Origin: Streptomyces sp. Act143
Lineage (GTDB): Bacteria > Actinomycetota > Actinomycetes > Streptomycetales > Streptomycetaceae
Length of the DNA stretch: 64,000 bases
Direction of reading: 5' to 3'
Assembly (NCBI RefSeq): GCF_003143935.1
Contig: NZ_QFRX01000001.1
Span: 4,072,228 to 4,136,227 of the forward strand
This document shows positions 21,001-28,371 of the stretch, piece after piece; within the stretch, counting starts at the first letter, position 1, and each line of letters starts with the position of its first letter. The notes under the pieces were generated by a model, which saw only the letters and a program-made list of their open reading frames with translations, had not been told where the DNA came from and searched no databases. Both the position numbers and the translations under genes were made by a program.

Positions 21001-21712
21001 CCTCGAAGACGTCGCGCCGGACGAGCATGCCGGCGGTGGAGACGGACAGCACGGGCCGGACGTGGTCGTGCTGGCCCTGGTCCTGTTCGCGGCGGTCGAG
21101 GCCGGTCCAGCGGCGGCCGGAGTGGGCGATGGTGACGCCGACCTCCAGCAGCTGCCGCTTGTCGTACCAGCCGCGGAGCTTGGGGCCGACGACGGCCACG
21201 TCGTCGCGGCCGAGCTCCAGCTCCTGGTCGACGACGCGCAGCAGCTGGGCCAGGGCGTCGGGTTCGGGGGCGCAGTCGTCGTGCAGCAGCCACAGCCACT
21301 GCACCGGTTCGCCGTGCGGGAGCTCGGGCAGGTCGTAGGCGTCGTCGCGCCACGTGCGCGTGACCGGGTCCCAGCCGCTGGGGCGCTTCAGGTACGGCAG
21401 CTCGTCCGGGGTGAGGACGGGCGCGGTGCGGTTGGCCTCCTCGACGGCCTGGCCGAAGCCGGTGCGGCGGGCGAGGTGCAGCACCCGGTCGGGACCGAGG
21501 GCGTCGGTGACCAGCTGCGCGGAGGTGTCGGCGCTGCCGGTGTCGGCGGCCATCGCGAACTGGACGGGGCGCTCCTGGCCGAGCAGCCCGGCGAGCGCGT
21601 CGGGCAGCCAGCGGGCGCCGTCATGCGAGACGAGGACCGCGGTCACCACATGACGCGGGAACTCAGGAGTGGCAGCAGCGTCGTGGGCTGCCGTGTGGCT
21701 GTGCACGGACAT
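18074..21712 (-). CDS. Large membrane family 2 glycosyltransferase
   Basis: 1212 residues. The N-terminal ~300 form a GT-A glycosyltransferase domain: VTAVLVSHDGARWLPDALAG, the acidic LLHDDCAPEPDA for nucleotide-sugar and metal binding, and MRDDVDLCWRAHTAGHRV near the acceptor site. A linker of ~120 residues follows, then about a dozen membrane segments (roughly 430-830), an extracytoplasmic beta-rich region, a last membrane helix and a Tyr/Gln/Gly-rich tail (YGDWDQANYAGAGYDTYPAD). Domain order suggests transfer of sugars to a lipid or wall acceptor. The substrate is unknown. It is translationally coupled to the DUF5719 gene and lies 193 bp downstream of whiB on the same strand. Confidence 0.88.
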   Translation of the reverse strand: MSVHSHTAAHDAAATPEFPRHVVTAVLVSHDGARWLPDALAGLLGQERPVQFAMAADTGSADTSAQLVTDALGPDRVLHLARRTGFGQAVEEANRTAPVLTPDELPYLKRPSGWDPVTRTWRDDAYDLPELPHGEPVQWLWLLHDDCAPEPDALAQLLRVVDQELELGRDDVAVVGPKLRGWYDKRQLLEVGVTIAHSGRRWTGLDRREQDQGQHDHVRPVLSVSTAGMLVRRDVFEELGGFDRRLPLMRDDVDLCWRAHTAGHRVLIAPEAVVRHAEAASRERRAVDCVGRTAASPHKVDKAGAAYTLLVNSRTAVLPWVLIRLVVGTVLRTVAYLVGKVPGQALDEIRGLLSTLLRPERIIAGRRRRGTPAVDKDEMRPLFPPPGATVRATVEQAAGSLVGRSDPEQTSGAGRHGGAVESGPGGDDADFLEIEQFARVKRIARKPGPVLFLVLLLVSLVACRELLGGGALTGGALLPAPADSGELWSRYLDAWHAVGAGGASSAPPYLAIVAMLASVLFGSTGLAVTVLLVCSVPLAGFTAYFASRPLVESRLLRAWAAVAYAFLPAATGALAGGRIGTAVLAILLPLIARAGIAAGGLANASDARGSWRATWAYALLLTITTAFTPIVWPIALLLGLGVLAVRRADLTAYGLRFLAQLGTPLLILAPWSLTLLPFGFFDEAGLAYGASAASATDLLGASPGGPGTVSGLMLIGVVLAALAALLRSERQAGIWTAWAVALVGLVFAVLSNNSAWAGPATLVYGLALLAAAVLGADGARSRVAEQSFGWRQPVAALIAFAAAAGPLLVAAGWMIRGADGPLERRDPVQVPAFVAEDGNNRDRARTLVLDSDSAAHVGYMLVRGSGARLGDAELATANGENAALDKVVANLVAGSGADQADQLGKFAVRYVLVHKGASREVTRVLDATPGLSRLSEQNGSALWRVDQDVARATIVSGSGTPTLVAAGPVEIHTTIPSGADGRTLRLADTAAEGWTATLDGKPLTATTVDGWAQGFALPASGGKLDVVYDDPITHTAWLWAQGALALVLVVLALPGRRRDIDDDLPEEERAIPAQATEGEGRRARRLRAQAEAEEAAQGDEPGPPPAEETPVPVPQQQSYGDWDQANYAGAGYDTYPADQYQAAQQYPAGGYDQQGYADPYQGGQYDPYAYGGQAQQPSYDQYGRPYEQGYDATYDPAQPHPHGGEHPDGSQQ

Positions 21713-21905
21713 CGAGGTACGGGCCCCGGTTCGGTGGACTGCGGTGGACGCCTGTGCCCCGAGGGGGCAGCGGGGCGTCTCGGACGAGCGACCACACTAT
21801 CGGCTGGGCAATGAAGCGGCCCGCCGCCTGTGGACAACCCACCTGCGACGGGCCGTAAGTCCCGTATGTACGTGCGGATGCGGACGCTTCACGGACCCGG
21901 TCGGG

Positions 21906-22169
21906 TCAGATCGCGGCCTTCTTCAGGCGCCGCCGTTCCCGTTCGGACAGGCCGCCCCAGATGCCGAAGCGCTCGTCGTTGGCGAGGGCGTACTCAAGGC
22001 ATTCGGAACGGACTTCGCAAGCCAGGCAGACCTTCTTGGCCTCACGGGTGGAGCCACCCTTCTCGGGGAAGAAGGACTCGGGGTCGGTCTGGGCGCACAG
22101 CGCGCGCTCCTGCCAGCCGAGTTCCTCGTCCGCGTCGTCGACCAGCAGTTGCTGCACCAGCTCGGTCAT
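21906..22169 (-). CDS. whiB: WhiB family iron-sulfur transcription factor
   Basis: 87-residue Wbl protein. Its four cluster-binding Cys are Cys25, Cys48, Cys51 and Cys57, followed by the GIWGG turn and the basic C-terminal tail ERERRRLKKAAI. In Streptomyces WhiB acts with WhiA to switch on sporulation-septation genes; in mycobacteria the orthologue is WhiB2. Its place beside fbiA/fbiB and near manB matches that locus. ATG 22169 follows GAGGGGCG. A sigma-70-type promoter lies upstream (22243-22272). Confidence 0.96.
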   Translation of the reverse strand: MTELVQQLLVDDADEELGWQERALCAQTDPESFFPEKGGSTREAKKVCLACEVRSECLEYALANDERFGIWGGLSERERRRLKKAAI

Positions 22170-22242
22170 GTGCGCCCCTCGTCTGTCTTTCGCGTCCCCG
22201 TGATGTAGCCGTTACCGATGTCGGCTGAACGACACGAGTGAA

Positions 22243-22272
22243 ATTACAAGTGTGCTGCTCCGGGCGAGTCAA
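22243..22272 (-). promoter_or_regulatory. Candidate whiB promoter
   Basis: Minus strand: TTGACT (22272-22267) and TGTAAT (22248-22243), 18 bp apart, predicting a start near 22236 and a 5' leader of about 66 nt. The -10 matches the vegetative consensus at 5 of 6 positions. The rest of the region up to the CDO promoter (22273-22540) holds no gene; a GC hairpin sits at 22362-22388. Confidence 0.5.
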
Positions 22273-22540
22273 GCCGAGATCTGCTATTGGGCCCCTTATT
22301 CACTCTGCGGAACCAAGGCCTAGCGGAAAGTGTTCAAATCGCCATAAACCTTGACAAGCAGACGGGGTCCGCGGGGCCTCCGCCCCGTGCAGGACCTGTA
22401 CGGAGAAGGACGCCCGGGAGCTCGTTCCCGTTCCGTGCGCGCCGGTTGTGCGCCATGTGTCCCGGTAGACGCCTGAACAAACCTTTCACCTACGAGATGA
22501 ACCGGATGAGGTGAAACCTGTCCCACATGCCGGTGTCGAG

Positions 22541-22569
22541 TTGACAGTGCGGGTGTGAACCGCTGTCCT
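22541..22569 (+). promoter_or_regulatory. Candidate promoter of the cysteine leader / CDO unit
   Basis: A perfect TTGACA at 22541-22546, 17-bp spacer, then TGTCCT at 22564-22569. Transcription would start about 7 nt later, at 22576-22577, which is the A of the leader-peptide ATG. The transcript would be leaderless. The -10 is weak; the -35 is exact. Confidence 0.5.
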
Positions 22570-22576
22570 TGTGGGC

Positions 22577-22669
22577 ATGCTCGCGAACTTGGCACTCACC
22601 ACGACCCGCACCGCCGGGTCCCACGGTGCTGCCCGCGCTCGCTGTAGCTGTTGCTGTTCCAGCTGTTGA
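22577..22669 (+). CDS. Cysteine-rich leader peptide
   Basis: A 30-codon open frame from ATG 22577 to TGA 22667-22669 starts MLANLALTTTRTAG and ends CSCCCSSC. Five Cys codons fall in the last eight positions, and four of the five are TGT, the rare Cys codon in a high-GC genome. It lies 104 bp before cysteine dioxygenase and is followed by a terminator-like hairpin, the layout of amino-acid attenuators. There is no Shine-Dalgarno site, and the predicted start of transcription coincides with the ATG, so it is probably translated leaderlessly. Polycysteine leaderless ORFs acting as cysteine-responsive attenuators are known in mycobacteria. Confidence 0.75.
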   Translation: MLANLALTTTRTAGSHGAARARCSCCCSSC

Positions 22670-22700
22670 GCCCGGCGATCCGCACCCGCCGCTCCAGCTG

Positions 22701-22733
22701 AAGGCCGAATCCCCCAGGGGCTCGGCCTTTTCC
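22701..22733 (+). terminator. Attenuator hairpin before cysteine dioxygenase
   Basis: AAGGCCGA (22701-22708) pairs with TCGGCCTT (22722-22729), with an inner CCC/GGG pairing and a following TTTT. A competing pairing is possible between GAGCCC at the leader stop codon (22668-22673) and GGGCTC (22718-22723), which would break the terminator. A ribosome paused in the Cys run would leave GAGCCC free; one reaching the stop would cover it. Confidence 0.65.
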
Positions 22734-22773
22734 GTTCCCTCTGACCTTCTCTCACTGAGGAACCACCGCACCC

Positions 22774-23268
22774 ATGAACAGCGACAGTGACCTCCAGATC
22801 GCCGGCGACATCCTCGAAGTCCCGCACCTCCTCCAGCCCCCGCGCGTGTACCCCGTAACCGTCGCGGAATTCGTCGGCCTGGCCCGTTCCCTCGCCGCCG
22901 ACCGCTCCCAGTGGGAGCACCTCGTCCGGTACGACGCCACGACCCGCTGGTACCACCGGCTGCGCACCGGGCCCGGTTACGAGGTGTGGCTGCTGTCCTG
23001 GGTGCCCGGTCAGGGCAGCGGGCTGCACGACCACGGCCGCTCCTCCGGCGTGCTGACCGTTCTGGACGGCGAGCTGACCGAGCGCACCGAGCGCGGCACG
23101 CGCGCGTTGCGGGCCGGCGCGCAGCGGGTGTTCGCACCCGGCTATGTGCACGAGGTCGTCAACGACGCGCTGGAGCCGGCGGTCAGCCTGCACGTCTACT
23201 ACCCGGGCCTCACCGAGATGCCGATGCACACCGCACAGGCCTGCGAAGCGCGTCCGGTGACTGCCTGA
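22774..23268 (+). CDS. Cysteine dioxygenase family protein
   Basis: 164-residue cupin that would oxidise L-cysteine with O2 to cysteine sulfinate, using a 3-His iron site: His85 and His87 in GLHDHGRSSG and His126 in APGYVHEVVND. The tail TAQACEARPVTA is short and low in conservation. ATG 22774 has a distant GAGGA (13 nt). The gene follows a cysteine-rich leader peptide and terminator-like hairpin, so expression probably responds to cysteinyl-tRNA charging. It is followed after 34 bp by fbiA, so readthrough could extend into the F420 genes. Confidence 0.92.
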   Translation: MNSDSDLQIAGDILEVPHLLQPPRVYPVTVAEFVGLARSLAADRSQWEHLVRYDATTRWYHRLRTGPGYEVWLLSWVPGQGSGLHDHGRSSGVLTVLDGELTERTERGTRALRAGAQRVFAPGYVHEVVNDALEPAVSLHVYYPGLTEMPMHTAQACEARPVTA

Positions 23269-23302
23269 CGCGTTGTCGTACCCGCCTGCGAGACTTGGGC
23301 CC

Positions 23303-24262
23303 ATGCGAATCGTGGTTCTGGCAGGCGGCATCGGCGGTGCCCGTTTCCTGCGCGGTCTGAAGAGGGCCGTGCCGGACGCGGACATCACGGTCATCGGCAA
23401 CACCGGCGACGACATCCACCTCTTCGGGCTGAAGGTCTGCCCGGACCTCGACACGGTGATGTACACGCTCGGCGGCGGCATCAACGAGGAACAGGGCTGG
23501 GGCCGGGCCGACGAGACCTTCCACCTCAAGGAGGAGCTCGGGGCGTACGGCGTCGGACCCGAGTGGTTCGGGCTCGGCGACCGGGACTTCGCCACGCACA
23601 TCGTGCGCACCCAGATGATCGGCGCCGGATACCCGCTGAGCGCGGTCACCGAGGCGCTGTGCGACCGGTGGAAGCCGGGCGTGAAGCTGATCCCGATGTC
23701 CGACGACCGCGTGGAGACCCATGTGGCGGTCGAGGTGGACGGCGAACGCAAGGCGGTCCACTTCCAGGAGTACTGGGTACGGCTGCGGGCCTCGGTCCCG
23801 GCGGAGGCGATCGTGCCGGTGGGCGCCGAGCAGGCGAAGCCCGCGCCGGGCGTGCTGGAGGCGATCGCCGAGGCGGACGTGATCCTCTTCCCGCCGTCCA
23901 ACCCGGTCGTCTCGGTCGGCACGATCCTGACCGTCCCCGGTATCCGCGAGGCGATCGCCGAGGCCGGGGTGCCGGTCGTCGGCCTCTCCCCCATCGTCGG
24001 GGACGCGCCCGTGCGCGGCATGGCCGACAAGGTGCTCGCGGCGGTGGGCGTGGAGTCGACGGCCGCGGCGGTGGCCGAGCACTACGGCTCGGGGCTGCTG
24101 GACGGCTGGCTCGTCGACACCGTCGACGCGGCCTCCGTGGAGCGCGTCGAGACGGCCGGCATCCGCTGCCGGGCCGTGCCGCTGATGATGACGGACCTCG
24201 ACGCGAGCGCGCAGATGGCCCGCGAGGCGCTGGCGCTGGCGGAAGAGGTGCGGGGGGCATGA
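23303..24262 (+). CDS. fbiA: 2-phospho-L-lactate transferase (F420 biosynthesis)
   Basis: CofD/FbiA joins the phospho-lactyl or phosphoenolpyruvyl group of an activated guanylyl intermediate to Fo, making (dehydro)F420-0. 319 residues. The N-terminal Rossmann motif is VVLAGGIGGARFLRGL. The family motif VIGNTGDDIHLFGLKVCPDLDTV follows, and PPSNPVVSVGTIL and LSPIVGDAPVRGMADK are further conserved stretches. ATG 23303 is chosen over an in-frame upstream codon. The stop overlaps the fbiB start (ATGA), so the pair is translationally coupled. Confidence 0.96.
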   Translation: MRIVVLAGGIGGARFLRGLKRAVPDADITVIGNTGDDIHLFGLKVCPDLDTVMYTLGGGINEEQGWGRADETFHLKEELGAYGVGPEWFGLGDRDFATHIVRTQMIGAGYPLSAVTEALCDRWKPGVKLIPMSDDRVETHVAVEVDGERKAVHFQEYWVRLRASVPAEAIVPVGAEQAKPAPGVLEAIAEADVILFPPSNPVVSVGTILTVPGIREAIAEAGVPVVGLSPIVGDAPVRGMADKVLAAVGVESTAAAVAEHYGSGLLDGWLVDTVDAASVERVETAGIRCRAVPLMMTDLDASAQMAREALALAEEVRGA

Positions 24263-25626
24263 GCGCGGACGTGCACGGGGACGCGGGCTCGGACACGGGC
24301 GGGGATGCGGGCGCGGGCCGCGGTGCGGACGGCTTCCGCGCGTGGGCCGTGCCGGGCCTGCCCGAGATCGCGCCCGGCGACGACCTCGCCAAGCTGATCG
24401 CCGCCGCCGAACCCGGCCTCGCCGACGGTGACGTGCTGCTCGTCACCTCGAAGATCGTCTCCAAGGCGGAGGGCCGGATCGTCGAGGCGGCCGACCGGGA
24501 GGCGGCGATCGACGCCGAGACGGTGCGGGTGGTGGCGAGACGCGGTGCGCTGCGCATCGTCGAGAACCGGCAGGGGCTGGTCATGGCGGCTGCCGGGGTC
24601 GACGCCTCCAACACCGCCGCCGGGACCGTCCTGCTGCTGCCCGAGGACCCGGACGCCTCCGCGCGCGTGCTCCGGGAAGGCCTGCGGGAGCTGCTCGGGG
24701 TCAACGTCGGTGTCGTCGTCACCGACACCTTCGGGCGACCGTGGCGCTCGGGACTCACGGATGTGGCGATCGGCGCCGCCGGGGTGCGGGTGCTCGACGA
24801 TCTGCGCGGGGGCACGGACGCGTACGGCAATCCGCTCAGCGCCACCGTCGTCGCCACGGCGGACGAACTGGCCGCGGCCGGCGATCTGGTGAAGGGCAAG
24901 GCCGCCGGGCTGCCCGTCGCCGTGGTGCGCGGGCTGGCGCAGGTCGTGTCCGACGCGGGCGAGCACGGGGAGGGGGCGGGCGCCATGGTGCGGGGCGCGC
25001 GCGACGACATGTTCCGGCTGGGCACGTCCGAGGCGGTACGGCAGGCGGTGACCCAGCGGCGTACGGTGCGGGCGTTCACGGACGAGCCGGTCGACGCGGG
25101 TGCCGTGCGGCGGGCGGTCGCCGCGGCGGTCACCGCGCCGGCGCCGCACCACACGACGCCGTGGCGGTTCGTGCTGCTGGAGTCGGCGGAGTCACGGACC
25201 CGGCTGCTGGACGCGATGCGGGACGCCTGGATCGCGGACCTGCGGCGGGACGGCAAGACCGAGGAGTCGATCGCCAAGCGGGTGCGGCGCGGGGACGTGC
25301 TGCGCAACGCGCCCTACCTGGTGGTGCCGTGTCTGGTCATGGACGGCTCGCACACCTACGGCGATCCGCGGCGCGACGGGGCCGAGCGGGAGATGTTCGT
25401 CGTCGCCACCGGGGCCGGGGTGCAGAACTTCCTCGTCGCGCTGGCCGGGGAGCGGCTGGGGTCGGCGTGGGTGTCGTCGACGATGTTCTGCCGGGACGTG
25501 GTGCGGGACGTGCTGGGGCTGCCGGCGGACTGGGACCCGATGGGGGCGGTCGCGGTCGGGCACCCGGCGGAGGAGCCGAAGGCGCGGGCGGAGCGGGACG
25601 CGGGGATGTTCATCGAGGTGCGGTGA
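24259..25626 (+). CDS. fbiB: Coenzyme F420:L-glutamate ligase FbiB, two-domain
   Basis: 455 residues. The N-terminal CofE domain (about 25-245; LLVTSKIVSKAEGRIVEA, VTDTFGRPWRSGLTDVAIG) adds gamma-linked glutamates to F420-0. The C-terminal nitroreductase-fold domain (about 255-455; QRRTVRAFTDEPVD, PHHTTPWRFVLLE) extends the tail and, in mycobacteria, reduces dehydro-F420 using FMN. The first ~22 residues are an Asp/Gly-rich extension. It overlaps fbiA by 4 bp. F420 then serves F420-dependent reductases elsewhere. Confidence 0.95.
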   Translation: MSADVHGDAGSDTGGDAGAGRGADGFRAWAVPGLPEIAPGDDLAKLIAAAEPGLADGDVLLVTSKIVSKAEGRIVEAADREAAIDAETVRVVARRGALRIVENRQGLVMAAAGVDASNTAAGTVLLLPEDPDASARVLREGLRELLGVNVGVVVTDTFGRPWRSGLTDVAIGAAGVRVLDDLRGGTDAYGNPLSATVVATADELAAAGDLVKGKAAGLPVAVVRGLAQVVSDAGEHGEGAGAMVRGARDDMFRLGTSEAVRQAVTQRRTVRAFTDEPVDAGAVRRAVAAAVTAPAPHHTTPWRFVLLESAESRTRLLDAMRDAWIADLRRDGKTEESIAKRVRRGDVLRNAPYLVVPCLVMDGSHTYGDPRRDGAEREMFVVATGAGVQNFLVALAGERLGSAWVSSTMFCRDVVRDVLGLPADWDPMGAVAVGHPAEEPKARAERDAGMFIEVR

Positions 25627-25695
25627 CGGACGCTCGCGTCGCTCTACCCTCGTAGGGCCGGTAGGACCTCACTCATCTCACCCGGGACATCATTC

Positions 25696-26703
25696 GTGGC
25701 TGGACGGTTCGCTCCGCGGCCCACTCGTACGACGGTGCGCGGTGGGCATGTCGCCGTGCCCGGGGGCGTGCCGCGGCCCGCGGCGGCGCCGGGGCGGGTG
25801 CGGACGTTCGTGCCGGAGTGGCCGTTGGATCTGGGGCTGGTGCTCGGGCCGCTGCGGCGCGGGCCCGCCGATCCGACGTTCCGGGCGATGCCGGACGGGT
25901 CGGTGTGGCGGGCCAGTCTGACGCCGGCCGGGCCGGGGACGCTGCGGGTCGCCGCGGGGCGGGACGGGGAGGTCCGCGGAGAGGCGTGGGGGCCGGGGGC
26001 GCAGTGGCTGCTCGACCGGCTGCCCGAGCTGCTCGGGGCCGCCGACGACCCGTCCGCGTTCGTGCCCCGGCACAAGTTGCTGGCGGTGACCCGGCATCGG
26101 CGGCCGGGGTTGCGGCTGACGCGGACCGGGCTGGTGCTGGAGTCCTTGATCCCGTCGATCCTGGAGCAGAAGGTCACGACCGACGAGGCGTACCGGGCGT
26201 GGCGGCTGCTGGTACGGAAGTTCGGCGAGCCGGCGCCGGGGCCCGCGGCCGGAGGGCGGTTGTGGGTGATGCCGGCACCTCGGACATGGGCGTTGATCCC
26301 GTCGTGGGAGTGGCATCGGGCCGGGGTCGACAACAAGCGGGCGTCGACGATCCTGCGTGCCGTGCGGGTTGCCGCGCGGCTGGAGCAGGCGGTGGGGATG
26401 CCGGCGCAGGAGGCGCAGGCCCGGTTGGAGGTGGTGCCGGGCGTGGGGCCGTGGACGTCCGCGGAAGTGGTGCAGCGCAGTCATGGGGCGGCGGATGCGG
26501 TGACCGTGGGGGATCTGCATCTGCCGGGGATCGTGGGGTGGGCGCTCGCGGGGGACCGGGACGCGGATGACGCGCTGATGTTGTCGCTGCTGGAGCCGTA
26601 TGCGGGGCAGCGGCATCGGGCGGCGCGGTTGATCCTGCTGAGTGGGCGGACGCCGGCGCGGCGGGCGCCTCGGATGCCGCGGGGGGATATCGGGCGGTTG
26701 TGA
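25696..26703 (+). CDS. DNA-3-methyladenine glycosylase 2 (AlkA-like HhH-GPD)
   Basis: 335-residue base-excision glycosylase. An N-terminal beta domain is followed by the helix-hairpin-helix LEVVPGVGPWTSAEVV and, 15-20 residues on, the catalytic Asp in AVTVGDLHLPG. SILEQKVTTDEAYRAWRLL is the conserved helix before the HhH. It would remove alkylated purines from DNA. GTG 25696 is the first credible start. It lies 69 bp after fbiB in the same direction, possibly by readthrough; no Ada regulator is near. Confidence 0.9.
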   Translation: MAGRFAPRPTRTTVRGGHVAVPGGVPRPAAAPGRVRTFVPEWPLDLGLVLGPLRRGPADPTFRAMPDGSVWRASLTPAGPGTLRVAAGRDGEVRGEAWGPGAQWLLDRLPELLGAADDPSAFVPRHKLLAVTRHRRPGLRLTRTGLVLESLIPSILEQKVTTDEAYRAWRLLVRKFGEPAPGPAAGGRLWVMPAPRTWALIPSWEWHRAGVDNKRASTILRAVRVAARLEQAVGMPAQEAQARLEVVPGVGPWTSAEVVQRSHGAADAVTVGDLHLPGIVGWALAGDRDADDALMLSLLEPYAGQRHRAARLILLSGRTPARRAPRMPRGDIGRL

Positions 26704-26753
26704 CGGGGGGCGGGTGAGTGCGGGTGAGTAATGCGGGTGGGTGGGGGTTCAAG

Positions 26754-26840
26754 CCCGGCTGGTCACGCCCGATTGGTTCACGCCCGGCTGGTCACGCCCG
26801 ATTGGTTCACGCCCGGCTGGTCACGCCCGGTTGGTTCTCG
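26754..26840 (+). repeat. Three tandem 29-bp repeats
   Basis: Copies at 26754-26782, 26783-26811 and 26812-26840. The first two are identical; the third has two changes. Each unit is itself two related halves, CCCGGCTGGTCACG and CCCGATTGGTTCACG, so there are six sub-repeats. They lie just after the glycosylase gene in non-coding DNA. Confidence 0.93.
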
Positions 26841-27138
26841 CCCCCGCCGCCCCTACCCGTCCCCGTCCCCAGGGGCTGCCGCCCCTTCGACCCCGCCGCA
26901 CCCAGGGGGCTCCGCCCCCTGGCCCCCCGTCGGCCCTGAACGGGCCTTGTCCTCAAACGCCGGACAGGCTGAGTGATGCGGGCCAGGGTTGGGAGGGCAA
27001 GGCCCCCTGTCGGGTGGGCGGGGGATGCCGAGACGCATCCGCCCGCGCTGCGAGTCCGAGCCCCCTGCCTGCGCGTCCAGGAGCCCCCGCAGACGGTGCG
27101 GGGCCGTGAAGACGCCCCCTGAACGTCCGGGCGGTCGG
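26841..27138. repeat. Intergenic repeat-family sequence with hairpins
   Basis: No gene. A perfect hairpin CCAGGGGG/CCCCCTGG sits at 26902-26922 and another, AGGGGCTGCCGCCCCT, at 26871-26886. The segment TCCTCAAACGCCGGACAGG at 26950-26968 resembles a repeat I recall as widespread between Streptomyces genes. These hairpins probably terminate the convergent glycosylase and guanylyltransferase transcripts. Confidence 0.6.
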
Positions 27139-28221
27139 CTACTGGTCCGGTGAGAAGCGCACCGCCCCCGCCGGGATGCGGGCGTCGCACCACACCCTGG
27201 CGCCGTCGCGGAGTTCGTTGTCCGCGCCCACCACCGCGCCGTCTCCGATCACCGTGCCGGTCAGGACCGAGCGCTCGCCGATCCTGGCGCGCGTGCCGAT
27301 CAGGGAGTCCGTGATGACCGCGCCGGGCTCGATCACCGCGCCGGGCAGGATGGTGCTGCCGAAGACCCGGGCGCCCTCGGCCACGAAGGCGCCCTCGCCC
27401 ACCACCGTGCCGCCGGTGAGTTTCGCGTCGGGGGCCACGGTCGCCGTGGGCAGGATCAGGCGGTCGCCGCAGCGGCCGGGAACCGCGGGGGACGGGGCAC
27501 GGCCGAGGACGAGGTCGGCCGAGCCGCGTACGAACGCCGCCGGGGTGCCCAGGTCCAGCCAGTACGTCGAGTCGACCATGCCCTGGAGGTGGGCGCCGGC
27601 CGCGAGGAGGTCGGGGAAGGTCTCGCGTTCGACCGACACCGGTCTTCCTGCCGGGATCGTGTCGATGAGGGAGCGGCGGAAGACGTACGCGCCCGCGTTG
27701 ATCTGGTCGGTGACGATCTCTTCGGGGGTCTGGGGTTTCTCCAGGAAGGCCAGGACCTTGCCGGTCTCGTCCGTGGGGACCAGGCCGTAGGCGCGCGGGT
27801 CCGTCACCTTCGTCAGGTGGAGGGAGACGTCCGCGTTCGTCGATGCGTGCGTGGCCACCAGTGCCCTGATGTCCAGGCCCGTCAGGATGTCGCCGTTGAA
27901 GATCAGGACCGGGTCGTCGGGGCCCGAGTGGAGGCGGGACGCCACGTTGCGGATCGCTCCGCCCGTGCCGAGCGGCTCCTCCTCCGTGACGTACTCGATG
28001 TGGAGGCCGAGTGCCGAGCCGTCGCCGAAGTACGGCTCGAAGACCTCGGCCAGATACGACGTCGCCAGGACGATGTGGTCGACGCCCGCCGCTCTCGCGC
28101 GCGCCAGCTGATGCGTGAGGAAGGGGACCCCGGCCGCGCGGACCATGGGCTTCGGCGTGTACACCGTCAGCGGGCGCAGCCTCGTGCCCTTGCCCCCGAC
28201 CAGGAGGATCGCTTCTGTCAC
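27139..28221 (-). CDS. manC: Mannose-1-phosphate guanylyltransferase-like sugar nucleotidyltransferase
   Basis: 360 residues. The N-terminal nucleotidyltransferase domain (1-235) carries AILLVGGKGTRLRPLT, the metal-binding FNGDILTG and AFLEKPQTP. The C-terminal part (about 250-355) is a left-handed beta-helix of hexapeptide repeats (GGTVVGEGAFVAEGARVFG). By synteny with manA/manB and the mycobacterial locus it most likely makes GDP-mannose, but glucose-1-P or another NDP-sugar is possible. GTG 28221 (TEAILLVGGKG) is chosen; the open frame extends 30 codons upstream without homologue-like sequence. Confidence 0.88.
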   Translation of the reverse strand: MTEAILLVGGKGTRLRPLTVYTPKPMVRAAGVPFLTHQLARARAAGVDHIVLATSYLAEVFEPYFGDGSALGLHIEYVTEEEPLGTGGAIRNVASRLHSGPDDPVLIFNGDILTGLDIRALVATHASTNADVSLHLTKVTDPRAYGLVPTDETGKVLAFLEKPQTPEEIVTDQINAGAYVFRRSLIDTIPAGRPVSVERETFPDLLAAGAHLQGMVDSTYWLDLGTPAAFVRGSADLVLGRAPSPAVPGRCGDRLILPTATVAPDAKLTGGTVVGEGAFVAEGARVFGSTILPGAVIEPGAVITDSLIGTRARIGERSVLTGTVIGDGAVVGADNELRDGARVWCDARIPAGAVRFSPDQ

Positions 28222-28371
28222 CTGTCGTCTCTGCTTCCTGCCGGTGACCGACCGAACTGCCTTTCGGCCGGTCAGTGTATGCAGACCGTTGTGCGGCGCT
28301 TTCGACAGCATCGACGGAATCGACGGCGGTGTGGTTCTCCGTCCCCCTTCTCTTCTCTCTCCCTTCCTCTC

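Noticed and set aside
18078..21814. Very long open frames antisense to, or in another frame of, the large glycosyltransferase (over 1000 codons)
   Set aside because: They are Arg/Gly/Pro-rich with no recognisable motifs. In such GC-rich coding DNA, stop codons are rare in the alternative frames.
26754..26840. CRISPR array
   Set aside because: The 29-bp units are directly adjacent with no spacers, and no cas genes are present.
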